Positions 30,296 to 38,208 of a DNA stretch of 64,000 nucleotides are shown here, piece by piece; within the stretch, counting starts at the first letter, position 1, and each line of letters begins with the position of its first letter. The position numbers were made by a program, and so were the translations under genes. The stretch lies in assembly GCF_002910915.1 (NCBI RefSeq), contig NZ_NEUF01000159.1, positions 1 to 64,000 of the forward strand. The letters run 5' to 3'. Source of the stretch: Streptomyces sp. SM10. Lineage in GTDB: Bacteria > Actinomycetota > Actinomycetes > Streptomycetales > Streptomycetaceae. Below the pieces are notes generated by a model, which saw only the letters and a list, made by a program, of their open reading frames with translations, did no database searches and was not told the DNA's origin.

Positions 30296-31003
30296 CTAGT
30301 ACCAGTGGTTGGCCTGCCAGAACGACCACGCCGCACACGGGCTGCCGTAGCGGTCGCTGTTCATGTAGCTGAGGCCCCACTTGATCTGGGTGGCCGGGTT
30401 GGTCTGCCAGTCCGCGCCCGCCGACGCCATCTTGGAGCCCGGCAGCGCCTGCATGATGCCGTAGGCCCCGGAGGACGGGTTGGACGCCCGGTAGTTCCAG
30501 CCCGACTCGCGCTCCACGATGTTGCTGAAGCACTGGAACTGGTCGGCCGGCATCATCTGACGGGCCATCGCCTGGACCTCGGCGACGCTGTAGGAGCCCT
30601 TCGCCGAGAACGAGGTCGCGTCACGGACGGAGGAACGGCTCGCGCGCTCGGCCTCCTTCTCCTTGGCCTCGCGCTCCGCCTCCAGCTTGTCCTCGGCCGC
30701 CTGCTTCTTCGACTTGGCGTCCTTGGCGGCCTGGATGCGGGCCGTCTCCTCGGCGGACTTCTTCGCCGCCGCGTCGGCCGCGGACGCCTGGGCGTCGGCC
30801 TGCTGCGTCAGCGAAGCGGTCTGCACCTGGGCCTGCTGGCCCGCGGGGATGTCTGCGAGCAGCGTGGTGTCGGCTGCGGCCGCCTCGAAGTTGTTGTCGT
30901 CGACAGCGGGAGTGCTGCCCGACGCAACGCCCACGACGGCGCCTACGGTGGTGACCGCGGTGGCAGATGCCACGGCGAACCCCCGGACCGAGATCCGGCT
31001 CAC
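30296..31003 (-). CDS. Secreted lytic transglycosylase (SLT domain) with coiled-coil region
   Basis: A 235-residue exported cell-wall enzyme. A signal peptide (ISVRGFAVASATAVTTVGAVVGVASG) is followed by an Ala/Lys/Glu-rich coiled coil (about 75-130, AKKSAEETARIQAAKDAKSKKQAAEDKLEAE). The C-terminal SLT-like domain holds the catalytic Glu in NIVERESGWNYRASNPSSGAYGIMQALPGS and ends CAAWSFWQANHWY. GTG 31003 is the start because GGAAGGA lies 6 nt upstream; ATG 31021 overlaps that site. It probably cleaves peptidoglycan glycan strands during growth or germination. Confidence 0.9.
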   Translation of the reverse strand: MSRISVRGFAVASATAVTTVGAVVGVASGSTPAVDDNNFEAAAADTTLLADIPAGQQAQVQTASLTQQADAQASAADAAAKKSAEETARIQAAKDAKSKKQAAEDKLEAEREAKEKEAERASRSSVRDATSFSAKGSYSVAEVQAMARQMMPADQFQCFSNIVERESGWNYRASNPSSGAYGIMQALPGSKMASAGADWQTNPATQIKWGLSYMNSDRYGSPCAAWSFWQANHWY

Positions 31004-31279
31004 ACGGTGTCCTTCCAGCATCGCCCGCTTAGGTGACCTCGCGGGCGCAATCGTGCCCCTGAACACTGGCCTCCCTACTGCTTGGGTCACGGGAGACTCG
31101 GGCCCGGTGGGCAGCTTCCTGACGGAAGTGCCACGTGGTGCTCGCGGGCGGCATACGGACGGCGGTTGTTGAGTTGTGTGGTGCGTGGCGCCTCTGGAGG
31201 TGCCCAAGTGCCGTATGCGGGGCCTGACGGAAGCAAGACTCTGCCGGAAGGACACGGTGCGTTGCAATTCTGTGTTGCG

Positions 31280-31293
31280 TGTGAAAGGTCACA
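31280..31293. promoter_or_regulatory. Crp-like dyad upstream of the transglycosylase gene
   Basis: TGTGA-AAGG-TCACA satisfies the GTG-N6-CAC pattern reported for actinobacterial Crp sites. It lies about 280 bp upstream of the start in a locally AT-rich patch. The rest of 31004-31337 holds a long leader with GC-rich dyads and no ORF I trust. Confidence 0.4.
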
Positions 31294-31337
31294 TCCCGTT
31301 TGGCGCACAACTTTTTCGGAAATGACGGCGCAGCACA

Positions 31338-31376
31338 ATGCCGCCCGGCTAAGCTCCTTGGCTCACCGGGCGGCAT
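31338..31376 (-). terminator. Hairpin terminator of phoH
   Basis: Arms ATGCCGCCCGG and CCGGGCGGCAT enclose a 17-nt loop with an inner AGC/GCT pairing, 18 bp beyond the phoH stop at 31394. Confidence 0.7.
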
Positions 31377-31393
31377 CTATGGGGTGTTCCTGG

Positions 31394-32713
31394 TCAGATG
31401 TGGCCGTCCTCCAGCATTTCGGTCACGAGCGCGGCGATCGGCGAGCGCTCGGAGCGGGTGAGCGTGACGTGCGCGAAGAGCGGATGCCCCTTCAGCTTCT
31501 CGACCACGGCGACGACTCCGTCGTACCTGCCGACCCTGAGGTTGTCCCGCTGCGCCACGTCGTGGGTGAGCACCACCCGCGAATTCGCCCCGATCCGGGA
31601 CAACACGGTCAGCAGGACGTTCCGCTCGAGGGACTGCGCCTCGTCCACGATGACGAAGGCGTCGTGGAGCGAGCGGCCCCGGATGTGGGTGAGCGGCAGG
31701 ATCTCCAGCATCCCGCGCCCCAGCACCTCTTCGATGACCTCGCGCCCGGCGACCGCCGACAGCGTGTCGAAGACGGCCTGCGCCCAGGGGCTCATCTTCT
31801 CGGCCTCGCTGCCGGGGAGATAGCCGAGCTCCTGCCCGCCGACCGCGTACAGCGGGCGGAAGACCATCACCTTCTTGTGCTGCCGGCGCTCCAGCACGGC
31901 CTCCAGGCCCGCGCAGAGCGCCAGGGCCGACTTGCCGGTGCCCGCCCGGCCGCCCATGGACACGATGCCGACGTCCGGGTCGAGGAGCAGATCGAGCGCG
32001 ATGCGCTGCTCGGCGCTGCGGCCGTGGATCCCGAAGGCCTCCCGGTCGCCGCGTACGAGACGGACATTGCCCTCGGCCGTGACCCTGCCGAGCGCCTTGC
32101 CGCGCTCGGACTGGAGGACCAGTCCCGTGTGGACGGGGTGCTCGGCGGCCTCGGGGATGTAGAGGGTCTCCTCACCGAACAGGAGGTCGACCTGTTCGGC
32201 GGCGACGGTCAGCTCCGACATCCCGGTCCAGCCGGAGTCGGTGATGGCCAGTTCGGCGCGGTACTCCTCGGCGAGGAGTCCGACCGAGGACGCCTTGATC
32301 CGGAGCGGCAGGTCCTTGGAGACGACGGTGACGTCGTACCCCTCGGCCTGCAGATTGCGTGCGACCGCGAGGATCCGTGAGTCGTTGTCCCCCAACCGGT
32401 AGCCGGCGGGCAGGACGCCGGGGTCGGAATGGTTGAGTTCGACACGGAGCGACCCGCCCAGGTCCCCGAGGGGGATCGGGGCGTCCAGCCGGCCGTAGCG
32501 GACGCGGAAGTCGTCCAGCAGGCGCAGGGCCTGCCGGGCGAAGTATCCGAGCTCGGGGTGGTGCCTTTTGGCCTCCAGCTCCGTGACCACGACGACCGGC
32601 AGCACGACTTCGTGCTCGTCGAAGCGGGCCATGGCGTTGGGGTCGGCCAGCAGGACGCTGGTGTCGAGAACATAGGTGCGCCTGTCGGGCATGCGGCGCT
32701 TAGTGCTGGTCAC
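31394..32713 (-). CDS. phoH: PhoH-family protein with N-terminal PIN domain
   Basis: A 439-residue fusion. The PIN RNase domain ([37 protein letters not shown] through [15 protein letters not shown] and [15 protein letters not shown], with its acidic residues) covers about residues 9-150. The PhoH P-loop ATPase/helicase domain ([46 protein letters not shown]) covers about 230-435. Such proteins unwind and cleave RNA. GTG 32713 is chosen; GTG 32716 and ATG 32692 are in frame and no ribosome site decides. The 339 bp upstream (32714-33052) show no gene. Confidence 0.9.
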   Translation of the reverse strand: MTSTKRRMPDRRTYVLDTSVLLADPNAMARFDEHEVVLPVVVVTELEAKRHHPELGYFARQALRLLDDFRVRYGRLDAPIPLGDLGGSLRVELNHSDPGVLPAGYRLGDNDSRILAVARNLQAEGYDVTVVSKDLPLRIKASSVGLLAEEYRAELAITDSGWTGMSELTVAAEQVDLLFGEETLYIPEAAEHPVHTGLVLQSERGKALGRVTAEGNVRLVRGDREAFGIHGRSAEQRIALDLLLDPDVGIVSMGGRAGTGKSALALCAGLEAVLERRQHKKVMVFRPLYAVGGQELGYLPGSEAEKMSPWAQAVFDTLSAVAGREVIEEVLGRGMLEILPLTHIRGRSLHDAFVIVDEAQSLERNVLLTVLSRIGANSRVVLTHDVAQRDNLRVGRYDGVVAVVEKLKGHPLFAHVTLTRSERSPIAALVTEMLEDGHI

Positions 32714-33052
32714 CACGGAAGGACGTACCCCCTCGGACGAGGTCGGGGAGTGCGACGCAGGTCGCGGAACTTCCCCAAGGGAGAGGACGGACCGGGTTCG
32801 GACCCTGTGCGCGGGCCGAACGCCGGCCCTCCGCGTCGGCCGCACGGTGTGCGGTCCTTCGTGTGCAAAGGGCCTCCCGGGCGAGCGGGCTGGGTGCCGC
32901 TCACTTGGCTGCGACGTCCGCCTGGTTGCTGACCGGACATCGACCTGAGAGCTGTATTCCCTCGAACACGCGAAGCCATGCCCCCGCCTGCGACGAGGTG
33001 CGCCGGGGCGGGTTCCGTGCTGTCCCGTCTCCCGCCCCCGCGCCGTGCGCCC

Positions 33053-33814
33053 TCAGGCCCCGTAGCGCCGGTGCCGCGCCGCGTAATCACGCAGGGCGCG
33101 GAGGAAGTCGACCTTGCGGAAGGCGGGCCAGAAAACTTCGCAGAAGTAGTACTCCGAATGCGCGCTCTGCCAGAGCATGAAGCCCGACAGCCGCTGCTCC
33201 CCGCTCGTGCGGATCACCAGGTCCGGGTCGGGCTGTCCGCGGGTGTAGAGGTGCTCGGAGATCAGGTCGGTGGAGACGACCTCGGCGAGCTCCTCGAAGG
33301 TCGTGCCCTTGGCGGAGTGCTCCAGGAGGAGGGAGCGCACCGCGTCCGCGATCTCCTGGCGGCCTCCGTAGCCGACGGCGACGTTGACGATTATCCCGTC
33401 GACGCCCGCCGTGGCCTCCTGCGCCTCCTTGAGGACCGTCTGGGTCCGTGCGGGCAGGAGGTCGAGGGTGCCGACGTGGTGGACCCGCCAGCGCCCGTCG
33501 GAGGCCAGCTGGCGGACGGTGTTCTCGATGATGCCGAGCAGCGGGATGAGCTCCGCCTCGGGCCGGTCGAAATTGTCCGTGGACAGCAGCCAGAGGGTGA
33601 CGACCTCGACATCGGTCTCGCTGCACCAGCCGAGCAGCTCGGAGATCTTGTCGGCCCCGGCCTGGTGCCCCTGCACGGCCGAACCGCCGGACGCCTTCGC
33701 CCACCGGCGGTTCCCGTCGAGGATGACTCCGATGTGCTTGGGCACCTGGTCGTGATCCAGGCGGCCTTCCACCCGGCGTGCGTAGAGCCCGTACACCAGG
33801 TCGCGCAAGTTCAC
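33053..33814 (-). CDS. uppS: Isoprenyl transferase (cis-prenyl diphosphate synthase, UppS type)
   Basis: A 253-residue soluble cis-prenyltransferase that extends farnesyl diphosphate with IPP to make the carrier lipid for cell-wall synthesis. Conserved regions: HIGVILDGNRRWA with catalytic Asp; LLSTDNFDRPEAE; IIVNVAVGYGGRQEI; and the DLVIRTSGEQRLSGFMLWQSAHSEYYF signature. GTG 33814 has GAGAGG about 9 nt upstream; GTG 33823 is alternative. Streptomycetes usually carry more than one paralogue, so chain length is not certain. Confidence 0.93.
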   Translation of the reverse strand: MNLRDLVYGLYARRVEGRLDHDQVPKHIGVILDGNRRWAKASGGSAVQGHQAGADKISELLGWCSETDVEVVTLWLLSTDNFDRPEAELIPLLGIIENTVRQLASDGRWRVHHVGTLDLLPARTQTVLKEAQEATAGVDGIIVNVAVGYGGRQEIADAVRSLLLEHSAKGTTFEELAEVVSTDLISEHLYTRGQPDPDLVIRTSGEQRLSGFMLWQSAHSEYYFCEVFWPAFRKVDFLRALRDYAARHRRYGA

Positions 33815-34015
33815 TGAGTTCACCCTCTCGGTTCCGTAGCGGGCCCGAGGCCCGCCCTCCCCCTCACCGGGGGTCCGGGGCCGCCCCCCGGGGGATCGCC
33901 GTGCGGTCCGCGCTCTCGCGCCGCGGATCGGCATGTCCCGAAGCGGCCACATTACTGCGGACGGGTCACGGGGGCCCAACCCGGCCTGTCACAACTCCGT
34001 GATAAGGAGTGAAAC

Positions 34016-35053
34016 GTGACTGATTCACTCTCCTACCTCGCCGATACCGCACGCTACGACTCCATGGAGTACCGCCGCACCGGCCGCAGCGGGCTCAAGC
34101 TCCCTGCCGTCTCGCTCGGCCTCTGGCACAACTTCGGCGACGACCGCGCCCTGGGGTCCCAGCGCGCGATCCTGCGCCGTGCCTTCGATCTCGGCGTGAC
34201 CCACTTCGACCTGGCCAACAACTACGGCCCGCCGCCCGGCTCCGCCGAGCTGAACTTCGGCAAGCTCTTCCGCCAGGACTTCGCGCCGTACCGGGACGAG
34301 CTCGTCATCTCCACCAAGGCCGGCTATCTGATGCACCCCGGCCCGTACGGCGAGTGGGGCTCCCGCAAGTACCTGCTCTCCTCGCTCGACGCGTCGCTGG
34401 AGCGGATGGGGCTCGACCACGTCGACATCTTCTACTCGCACCGTTTCGACCCGTCCACCCCGCTGGAGGAGACGATGGGGGCGCTCGCCTCCGCCGTGGG
34501 GCAGGGCAAGGCGCTGTACGCGGGGGTGTCCTCCTACAACGCGGAGCAGACCGCGGAGGCGGCCAGGATCCTGCGGGAGATGGGTGTGCCCGCCCTGATC
34601 CACCAGCCGTCCTACTCGATGGTCAACCGCTGGGTGGAGTCCGACGGGCTGCTCGACACCCTGGAGGCGGCGGGCATGGGCTGCATCTCCTTCGCACCGC
34701 TCGCCCAGGGGCTGCTCACCGGCAAGTACCTGACGGGCATCCCCGAGGGGTCGCGCGCGAGCCAGGGCAAGTCCCTGGACCCGGGGCTGCTGTCGGAGGA
34801 GATGGTGCGCCGGCTGCGCGGGCTGAACGACATCGCCCAGGGGCGCGGCCAGTCGCTGGCACAGCTGGCGCTGAACTGGGTCCTGCGGGACAGCCGGATG
34901 ACCTCGGCCCTGATCGGCGCGTCGAGTGTGAAGCAGCTGGAGGAGAACGTGGCCGCTCTCGCGGCACCGGCGCTGACCGGCGCCGAGCTGAAGGAGATCG
35001 ACACCTTCGCCGTGGACACCGCGAGCACCAACATCTGGGCGAACCGGGGCTGA
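34016..35053 (+). CDS. Aldo/keto reductase (YghZ/GAP-reductase type)
   Basis: A 345-residue NADPH-dependent oxidoreductase with the (beta/alpha)8 AKR fold. The catalytic tetrad candidates are the Asp and Tyr of HFDLANNYGPPPG, Lys in VISTKAGY and His in DIFYSHRFD. The C-terminal SALIGASSVKQLEENV binds the cofactor. The sequence resembles the L-glyceraldehyde-3-phosphate reductase group that detoxifies aldehydes. GTG 34016 has AAGGAG upstream. It is divergent from uppS. Confidence 0.9.
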   Translation: MTDSLSYLADTARYDSMEYRRTGRSGLKLPAVSLGLWHNFGDDRALGSQRAILRRAFDLGVTHFDLANNYGPPPGSAELNFGKLFRQDFAPYRDELVISTKAGYLMHPGPYGEWGSRKYLLSSLDASLERMGLDHVDIFYSHRFDPSTPLEETMGALASAVGQGKALYAGVSSYNAEQTAEAARILREMGVPALIHQPSYSMVNRWVESDGLLDTLEAAGMGCISFAPLAQGLLTGKYLTGIPEGSRASQGKSLDPGLLSEEMVRRLRGLNDIAQGRGQSLAQLALNWVLRDSRMTSALIGASSVKQLEENVAALAAPALTGAELKEIDTFAVDTASTNIWANRG

Positions 35054-35151
35054 TCCGTCGCCGGGCGGCCGGGATCCCCCTCCGCGGCCGGAGGGCCGCC
35101 ACCGGTCCCCACACGGGCCGCACAGGGGGCCCACGGTCCGGGCACAAAAAA

Positions 35152-35187
35152 CGGGCCGGTCCGTGGGGGGGGTTACGGACCGGCCCG
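35152..35187. terminator. Bidirectional terminator in the 35054-35472 intergenic region
   Basis: A 13-bp stem (CGGGCCGGTCCGT and complement) with a G-rich loop is flanked by A6 on its left, giving a T6 run for minus-strand transcripts. The remaining intergenic DNA carries the 15-bp tandem repeat at 35357-35416. Confidence 0.85.
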
Positions 35188-35356
35188 AGGGGGGGTTTCC
35201 ACCATAACCCTTCGTAAGTGATGCTGCGTGCCACGCCACCGAATAATCACTCTCCGAATTCGGCGGGCTGCGCTGAGGGAACGCCCGCGGGGTGCCGTGG
35301 AGGACGGTTTCCGTCCTGTACGGGTCCTGCGTTCGGCGCACGACGGTGGGGAAGGT

Positions 35357-35416
35357 GACGGGGGACGGCGTGACGGGGGACGGCGTGGCGGGGGGCGGCG
35401 CGACGGGGGACGGCGT
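35357..35416. repeat. 15-bp tandem repeat (minisatellite)
   Basis: Four consecutive units of GACGGGGGACGGCGT. Units 1, 2 and 4 are identical and unit 3 differs by substitutions. A decayed fifth unit and related GC-rich sequence run on to about 35470. The unit length is a multiple of three, so open frames cross it on both strands, but no gene is convincing here. Confidence 0.85.
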
Positions 35417-35472
35417 GGCGGGCGGGCGACGACGCGGCGGGCTCAGAGGGGCGGGAGGGCGGCGTGGCGGGC

Positions 35473-35928
35473 TCAGCCAGCGACGAAGCGGATCGCCACC
35501 GTGTCGCCGCCGTGGACCACGAAGTCGCCGTTCTCGCAGCGGATCACCGCCTCGCGCACCTCGCCGTGGCCGTCGCGCCGCTCCTGTGTGCCGGTGACCG
35601 TCCAGGCGCCGCCGTACGGGGGCGGCGGCAGCCGGTCGAGCTGTTCGAACTGCCACTGACCGGCGGGTACGCACCAGTCGGGGAGGCAGGGCCAGGCGCC
35701 GGAGCTGATACTGAGCGTGCGGTCGGACGCACAGGTCAGCAGGACCGACTGCCCGCCCTCCAGCACGAATTCGACGGCTTCGGGCTCCCCCGCGCGGCCC
35801 TCGGGCCGGTAGAACAGGCCCTGTACGGCGGCGATCCGCGCACCCGTGAGCCAGTCGGCCCTCCCGTGGCGCGGCCGGCCGGACGGAGGGCTCATCTCCT
35901 CGCCCGGCAATTCCCTTCCCACCGACAT
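35473..35928 (-). CDS. Hypothetical cytoplasmic protein
   Basis: A 151-residue protein starting at ATG 35928 with AAGGAG 6 nt upstream. Codon use is typical, and a conserved-looking beta-rich body is present (ARIAAVQGLFYRPEGRAGEPEAVEFVLEGGQSVLLTCASDRTLSISSGAWPCLP, ending FVVHGGDTVAIRFVAG). I recognise no domain or catalytic motif. There is no signal peptide or membrane segment. The 15-bp repeat array lies just beyond its 3' end. Confidence 0.7.
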   Translation of the reverse strand: MSVGRELPGEEMSPPSGRPRHGRADWLTGARIAAVQGLFYRPEGRAGEPEAVEFVLEGGQSVLLTCASDRTLSISSGAWPCLPDWCVPAGQWQFEQLDRLPPPPYGGAWTVTGTQERRDGHGEVREAVIRCENGDFVVHGGDTVAIRFVAG

Positions 35929-36031
35929 GACCTGCTCCTTCGTTGTGCGCTCAACCACCAGGGTCGCACTACTCGTGGGTAGGACGGAGGGGCGGGTGAT
36001 GCCGTTGCATGCACGGTCCGTGAAGTCGCGC

Positions 36032-36850
36032 TCAGCGGGGGCTCGTTGACGTCTCCCCCGGCTTGCACGCCTCGATCAGGAAGCGGGCGCTGTGCGCGAC
36101 GAACGGCCCCTCCTCCTCCATCTTCCGGTGGAGCGAGCGCAGTTGCGGCAGGTAGGCGCCGACAGTGAATCCGGGCACCATCCAGATGACCTTGCGGAGG
36201 AAGTAGACGACGGCGCCGATGTCGAGGAACTCGATGCGGAGCCGCTCGGCGCGCAGGTCGGCCACCTCCAGCCCGGCGGCCTCCGCGTCGTCCGCCGCCT
36301 GCCGCGGATCCCGGGCACCGCGCTCCGCGGCGGACCGCGGACCGAGGAAGTACTCGACGAGCTCGAACACGCTCTCCCGCCCCACCTGCTGGGAGAAGTA
36401 CGTACCTCCGGGGGCCAGCACCCGGGCGATCTCCTCCCACCAGGTCGTCACCGGATGGCGGCTGACGACCAGGTCGAAGGCGCCGTCCGCGAAGGGCAGC
36501 GGCGGTTCGTCGGGGTCCGCGACGACGGCGGCGCCGCGGGGATGCAGCAGCGCGGTGGCACGGGCGACGTTCGGCGGCCACGACTCGGTGGCCACGGTGA
36601 GCGGTGCCAGCACGGGGGCGGAGGCGAGCACCTCCCCTCCCCCGGTCTGGATGTCCAGCGCGGCCCGGGCCTCCGCCAGCCGCCCCGCCATGGCGCGCGC
36701 GTACCCCCACGACGGGCGCTGTTCGGTGGCCCTGCCGTCGAGCCAGGAGAAGTCCCAGCCCTCGACGGAGACCGCGCCGGCCTCCTCGACGAGCGCGTCG
36801 AAGCGCGCGTCGGAGGCGGAGGGGACGGAAGGTGCGGAGGATCCGGTCAT
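36032..36850 (-). CDS. Class I SAM-dependent methyltransferase
   Basis: A 272-residue methyltransferase of the Methyltransf_11 type. The N-terminal half carries a degenerate SAM motif I (ALDIQTGGGEVLA). The second motif PLPFADGAFDLVVSRHPVTTWWEEIARVLAPGGTYFSQQVG is clear. YFLRKVIWMVPGFTVGAYLPQL closes the fold. The start is ATG 36850. The substrate is unknown. It ends 67 bp before the prepilin peptidase start of the next minus-strand unit but is not obviously linked to it. Confidence 0.82.
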   Translation of the reverse strand: MTGSSAPSVPSASDARFDALVEEAGAVSVEGWDFSWLDGRATEQRPSWGYARAMAGRLAEARAALDIQTGGGEVLASAPVLAPLTVATESWPPNVARATALLHPRGAAVVADPDEPPLPFADGAFDLVVSRHPVTTWWEEIARVLAPGGTYFSQQVGRESVFELVEYFLGPRSAAERGARDPRQAADDAEAAGLEVADLRAERLRIEFLDIGAVVYFLRKVIWMVPGFTVGAYLPQLRSLHRKMEEEGPFVAHSARFLIEACKPGETSTSPR

Positions 36851-36921
36851 ACGGAAAGGGTCGCAGCCTGCCGCGCCCCGGCGCGACCGGATATTCCGCA
36901 CGTCCGTGCGTGGGGTGAGGC

Positions 36922-37713
36922 TCACGCGGCGAGGCCCCCGAACAGCAGGCCGACCAGCGCTCCCGCGATCATGAACGGGCCGAACGGGATGCCCGTCCTG
37001 CGCCCGGCGCGCCGCAACAGCATCAGTCCCGCCCCGTAGAGCGCGCCGAACAGGAATCCGGCGAAGCCGCCCGCGCAGAGCACCCCCCAGCCGTACCAGC
37101 CGAGCGCCACGCCCAGCGCGACGGCGAGCTTCACGTCACCGAAACCCATGCCACCGGGGTTGATCAGGAAGAGCAGGAAGTAGAAGGCGCCGAGCGCCGC
37201 CCCGCCGAGCAGGGCGGAGGTCCAGGACCCGCCGTGCTCGGGCAGCAGGGCCGCACCGCCCAGGAGCACGGCGGCGGCGACGGCCAGCGGCAGGGTCAGC
37301 GTGTCGGGGAGCCGGTGGACACGGCGGTCGATGACGGCGAGGAGCACGGCGACGGGAGCCAGCAGCAGCCAGACGGCGGCCTCGGGCCGGGTGCCGGTGG
37401 TGGCGGCCAGGGCCACGCAGGCGAGCACGGTGACCACGGGGGCGACGCAGGCGGGCGCGTAGCGCCTGCGCCCGGCCGGCGACGGGTCCCTCGGCGCCGC
37501 GCCTCCCTGGAGCGAGGGGACGGCCACGGCGCACGCCGCGCACCTGGCCGGTCCGAGCCAGCCCCGGGCGGGCCCGGTGAACGCGTGCCCGGCCGGGCAC
37601 GCGTCCCGCCACGGCTCCTCGGGCTCGACGGAGAAGCGGTACGCGGCGCGCGGGAGCAGCAGTCCGGCGGCGGCGCCCCAGAGCGCGGCGACCGCAATGA
37701 GTGTGGCGTCCAC
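36922..37713 (-). CDS. Prepilin peptidase (A24 family) for the Tad/Flp pilus
   Basis: A 263-residue polytopic aspartic protease that removes the leader of Flp-type prepilins. The two catalytic aspartates are Asp129 (AVIDRRVHRLPD) and Asp193 (GMGFGDVKL, the GxGD motif). An N-terminal cytoplasmic loop with Cys39, Cys58 and Cys61 may bind zinc, as in full-length enzymes. At least seven hydrophobic segments are seen. The GTG start at 37713 lies exactly 7 nt after a TAGGGT -10 box with no leader, and an 18-bp TTGGGCCC dyad lies 36 bp upstream. It is encoded about 16 kb from the pilin it presumably processes. Confidence 0.9.
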   Translation of the reverse strand: MDATLIAVAALWGAAAGLLLPRAAYRFSVEPEEPWRDACPAGHAFTGPARGWLGPARCAACAVAVPSLQGGAAPRDPSPAGRRRYAPACVAPVVTVLACVALAATTGTRPEAAVWLLLAPVAVLLAVIDRRVHRLPDTLTLPLAVAAAVLLGGAALLPEHGGSWTSALLGGAALGAFYFLLFLINPGGMGFGDVKLAVALGVALGWYGWGVLCAGGFAGFLFGALYGAGLMLLRRAGRRTGIPFGPFMIAGALVGLLFGGLAA

Positions 37714-37766
37714 GGACGCGACCCTAATCGGGCCCGCCCTGCGGGGTCTTGGGCCCTGGGGCCCAC
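37714..37766 (-). promoter_or_regulatory. TTGGGCCC-dyad promoter of the prepilin peptidase (leaderless)
   Basis: The dyad TTGGGCCC-TG-GGGCCCAC is at 37749-37766. On the minus strand, 22 bp separate it from the -10 box TAGGGT (37721-37726), and a further 7 nt lead to the GTG start at 37713. The same spacing recurs at 42896 and 43652. No consensus -35 is visible, so the dyad probably replaces it as an activator site. Confidence 0.7.
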
Positions 37767-37767
37767 T

Positions 37768-37810
37768 GTGGGCCGTTCCGGACCCACGCGGCGGGCCGGG
37801 GGTCTACGGT
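37768..37810 (+). promoter_or_regulatory. Second dyad and -10 box facing DUF192
   Basis: GTGGGCC-GTTCC-GGACCCAC (37768-37787, wider centre than the consensus) lies with its centre 20 bp from the neighbouring dyad. TACGGT at 37805-37810 ends 8 nt before the DUF192 ATG, suggesting a divergent, nearly leaderless promoter. Confidence 0.5.
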
Positions 37811-37818
37811 CGGTCCCC

Positions 37819-38208
37819 ATGGGGACATGGCGTGACGGCGGCGGGACACTGACGGTCGGGGCGGACGCCGAGGTGCGGGAGGTGCCGCTGCGCATAGCCG
37901 CCTCCTACCGGGCGAGGGCCCGTGGGCTGCTCGGCGTGGACGGCGTCGAGGGCGCGCTGCTGATCACCCCCTGCGGGAGTGTGCACACCTTCCGGATGCG
38001 CTTCCCCATCGACGTGGCCTACCTGGACCGGAGGTTCCACGTGCTGGCGGTCCGCACGATGAGACCCGGACGCCTCGGGATGCCCAGGCTCCGCGCCCGC
38101 CACGTGGTCGAGGCGGAGGCCGGGGCGATGGAGCGCTGGGGCCTGAGGCCCGGGACGCGGGTGCGGGTCTCCGTGCCCGCTACGGAAGTTTCGCCGCCTG
38201 TGCGGTGA
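37819..38208 (+). CDS. DUF192 family protein
   Basis: A 129-residue protein of the DUF192 beta-barrel family. The conserved core is RARGLLGVDGVEGALLITPCGSVHTFRMRFPIDVAYLDRRFHVL and VVEAEAGAMERWGLRPGTRV. DUF192 proteins are often found with Tad pilus genes in actinobacteria (recalled association). It is divergent from the prepilin peptidase with a shared 105-bp regulatory region. Its 3' end overlaps the convergent lipoprotein gene by 29 bp. The function is unknown. Confidence 0.85.
   Translation: MGTWRDGGGTLTVGADAEVREVPLRIAASYRARARGLLGVDGVEGALLITPCGSVHTFRMRFPIDVAYLDRRFHVLAVRTMRPGRLGMPRLRARHVVEAEAGAMERWGLRPGTRVRVSVPATEVSPPVR

Noticed and set aside
28673-31036. 787-codon plus-strand frame across the AI-2E family and transglycosylase genes
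   Set aside because: It runs antisense to two recognisable membrane and secreted proteins and through a terminator. The product is His/Asp/Gln-rich shadow.
31004-31337. c-di-AMP (ydaO) riboswitch upstream of the secreted transglycosylase
   Set aside because: Such riboswitches often precede actinobacterial wall-hydrolase genes, but I could not match the leader to the conserved ydaO core by eye. A covariance-model search (RF00379) would decide.
35054-35472. Coding gene across the 15-bp repeats
   Set aside because: Frames cross the array on both strands, but none has a ribosome site or a non-repetitive domain.
34025-35674. Open frame of 549 codons on the minus strand opposite the aldo/keto reductase
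   Set aside because: It is an antisense shadow typical of high-GC DNA. The plus-strand aldo/keto reductase is a full-length match with a ribosome site, and the antisense product is Arg/Pro/Gln-rich with no domain.
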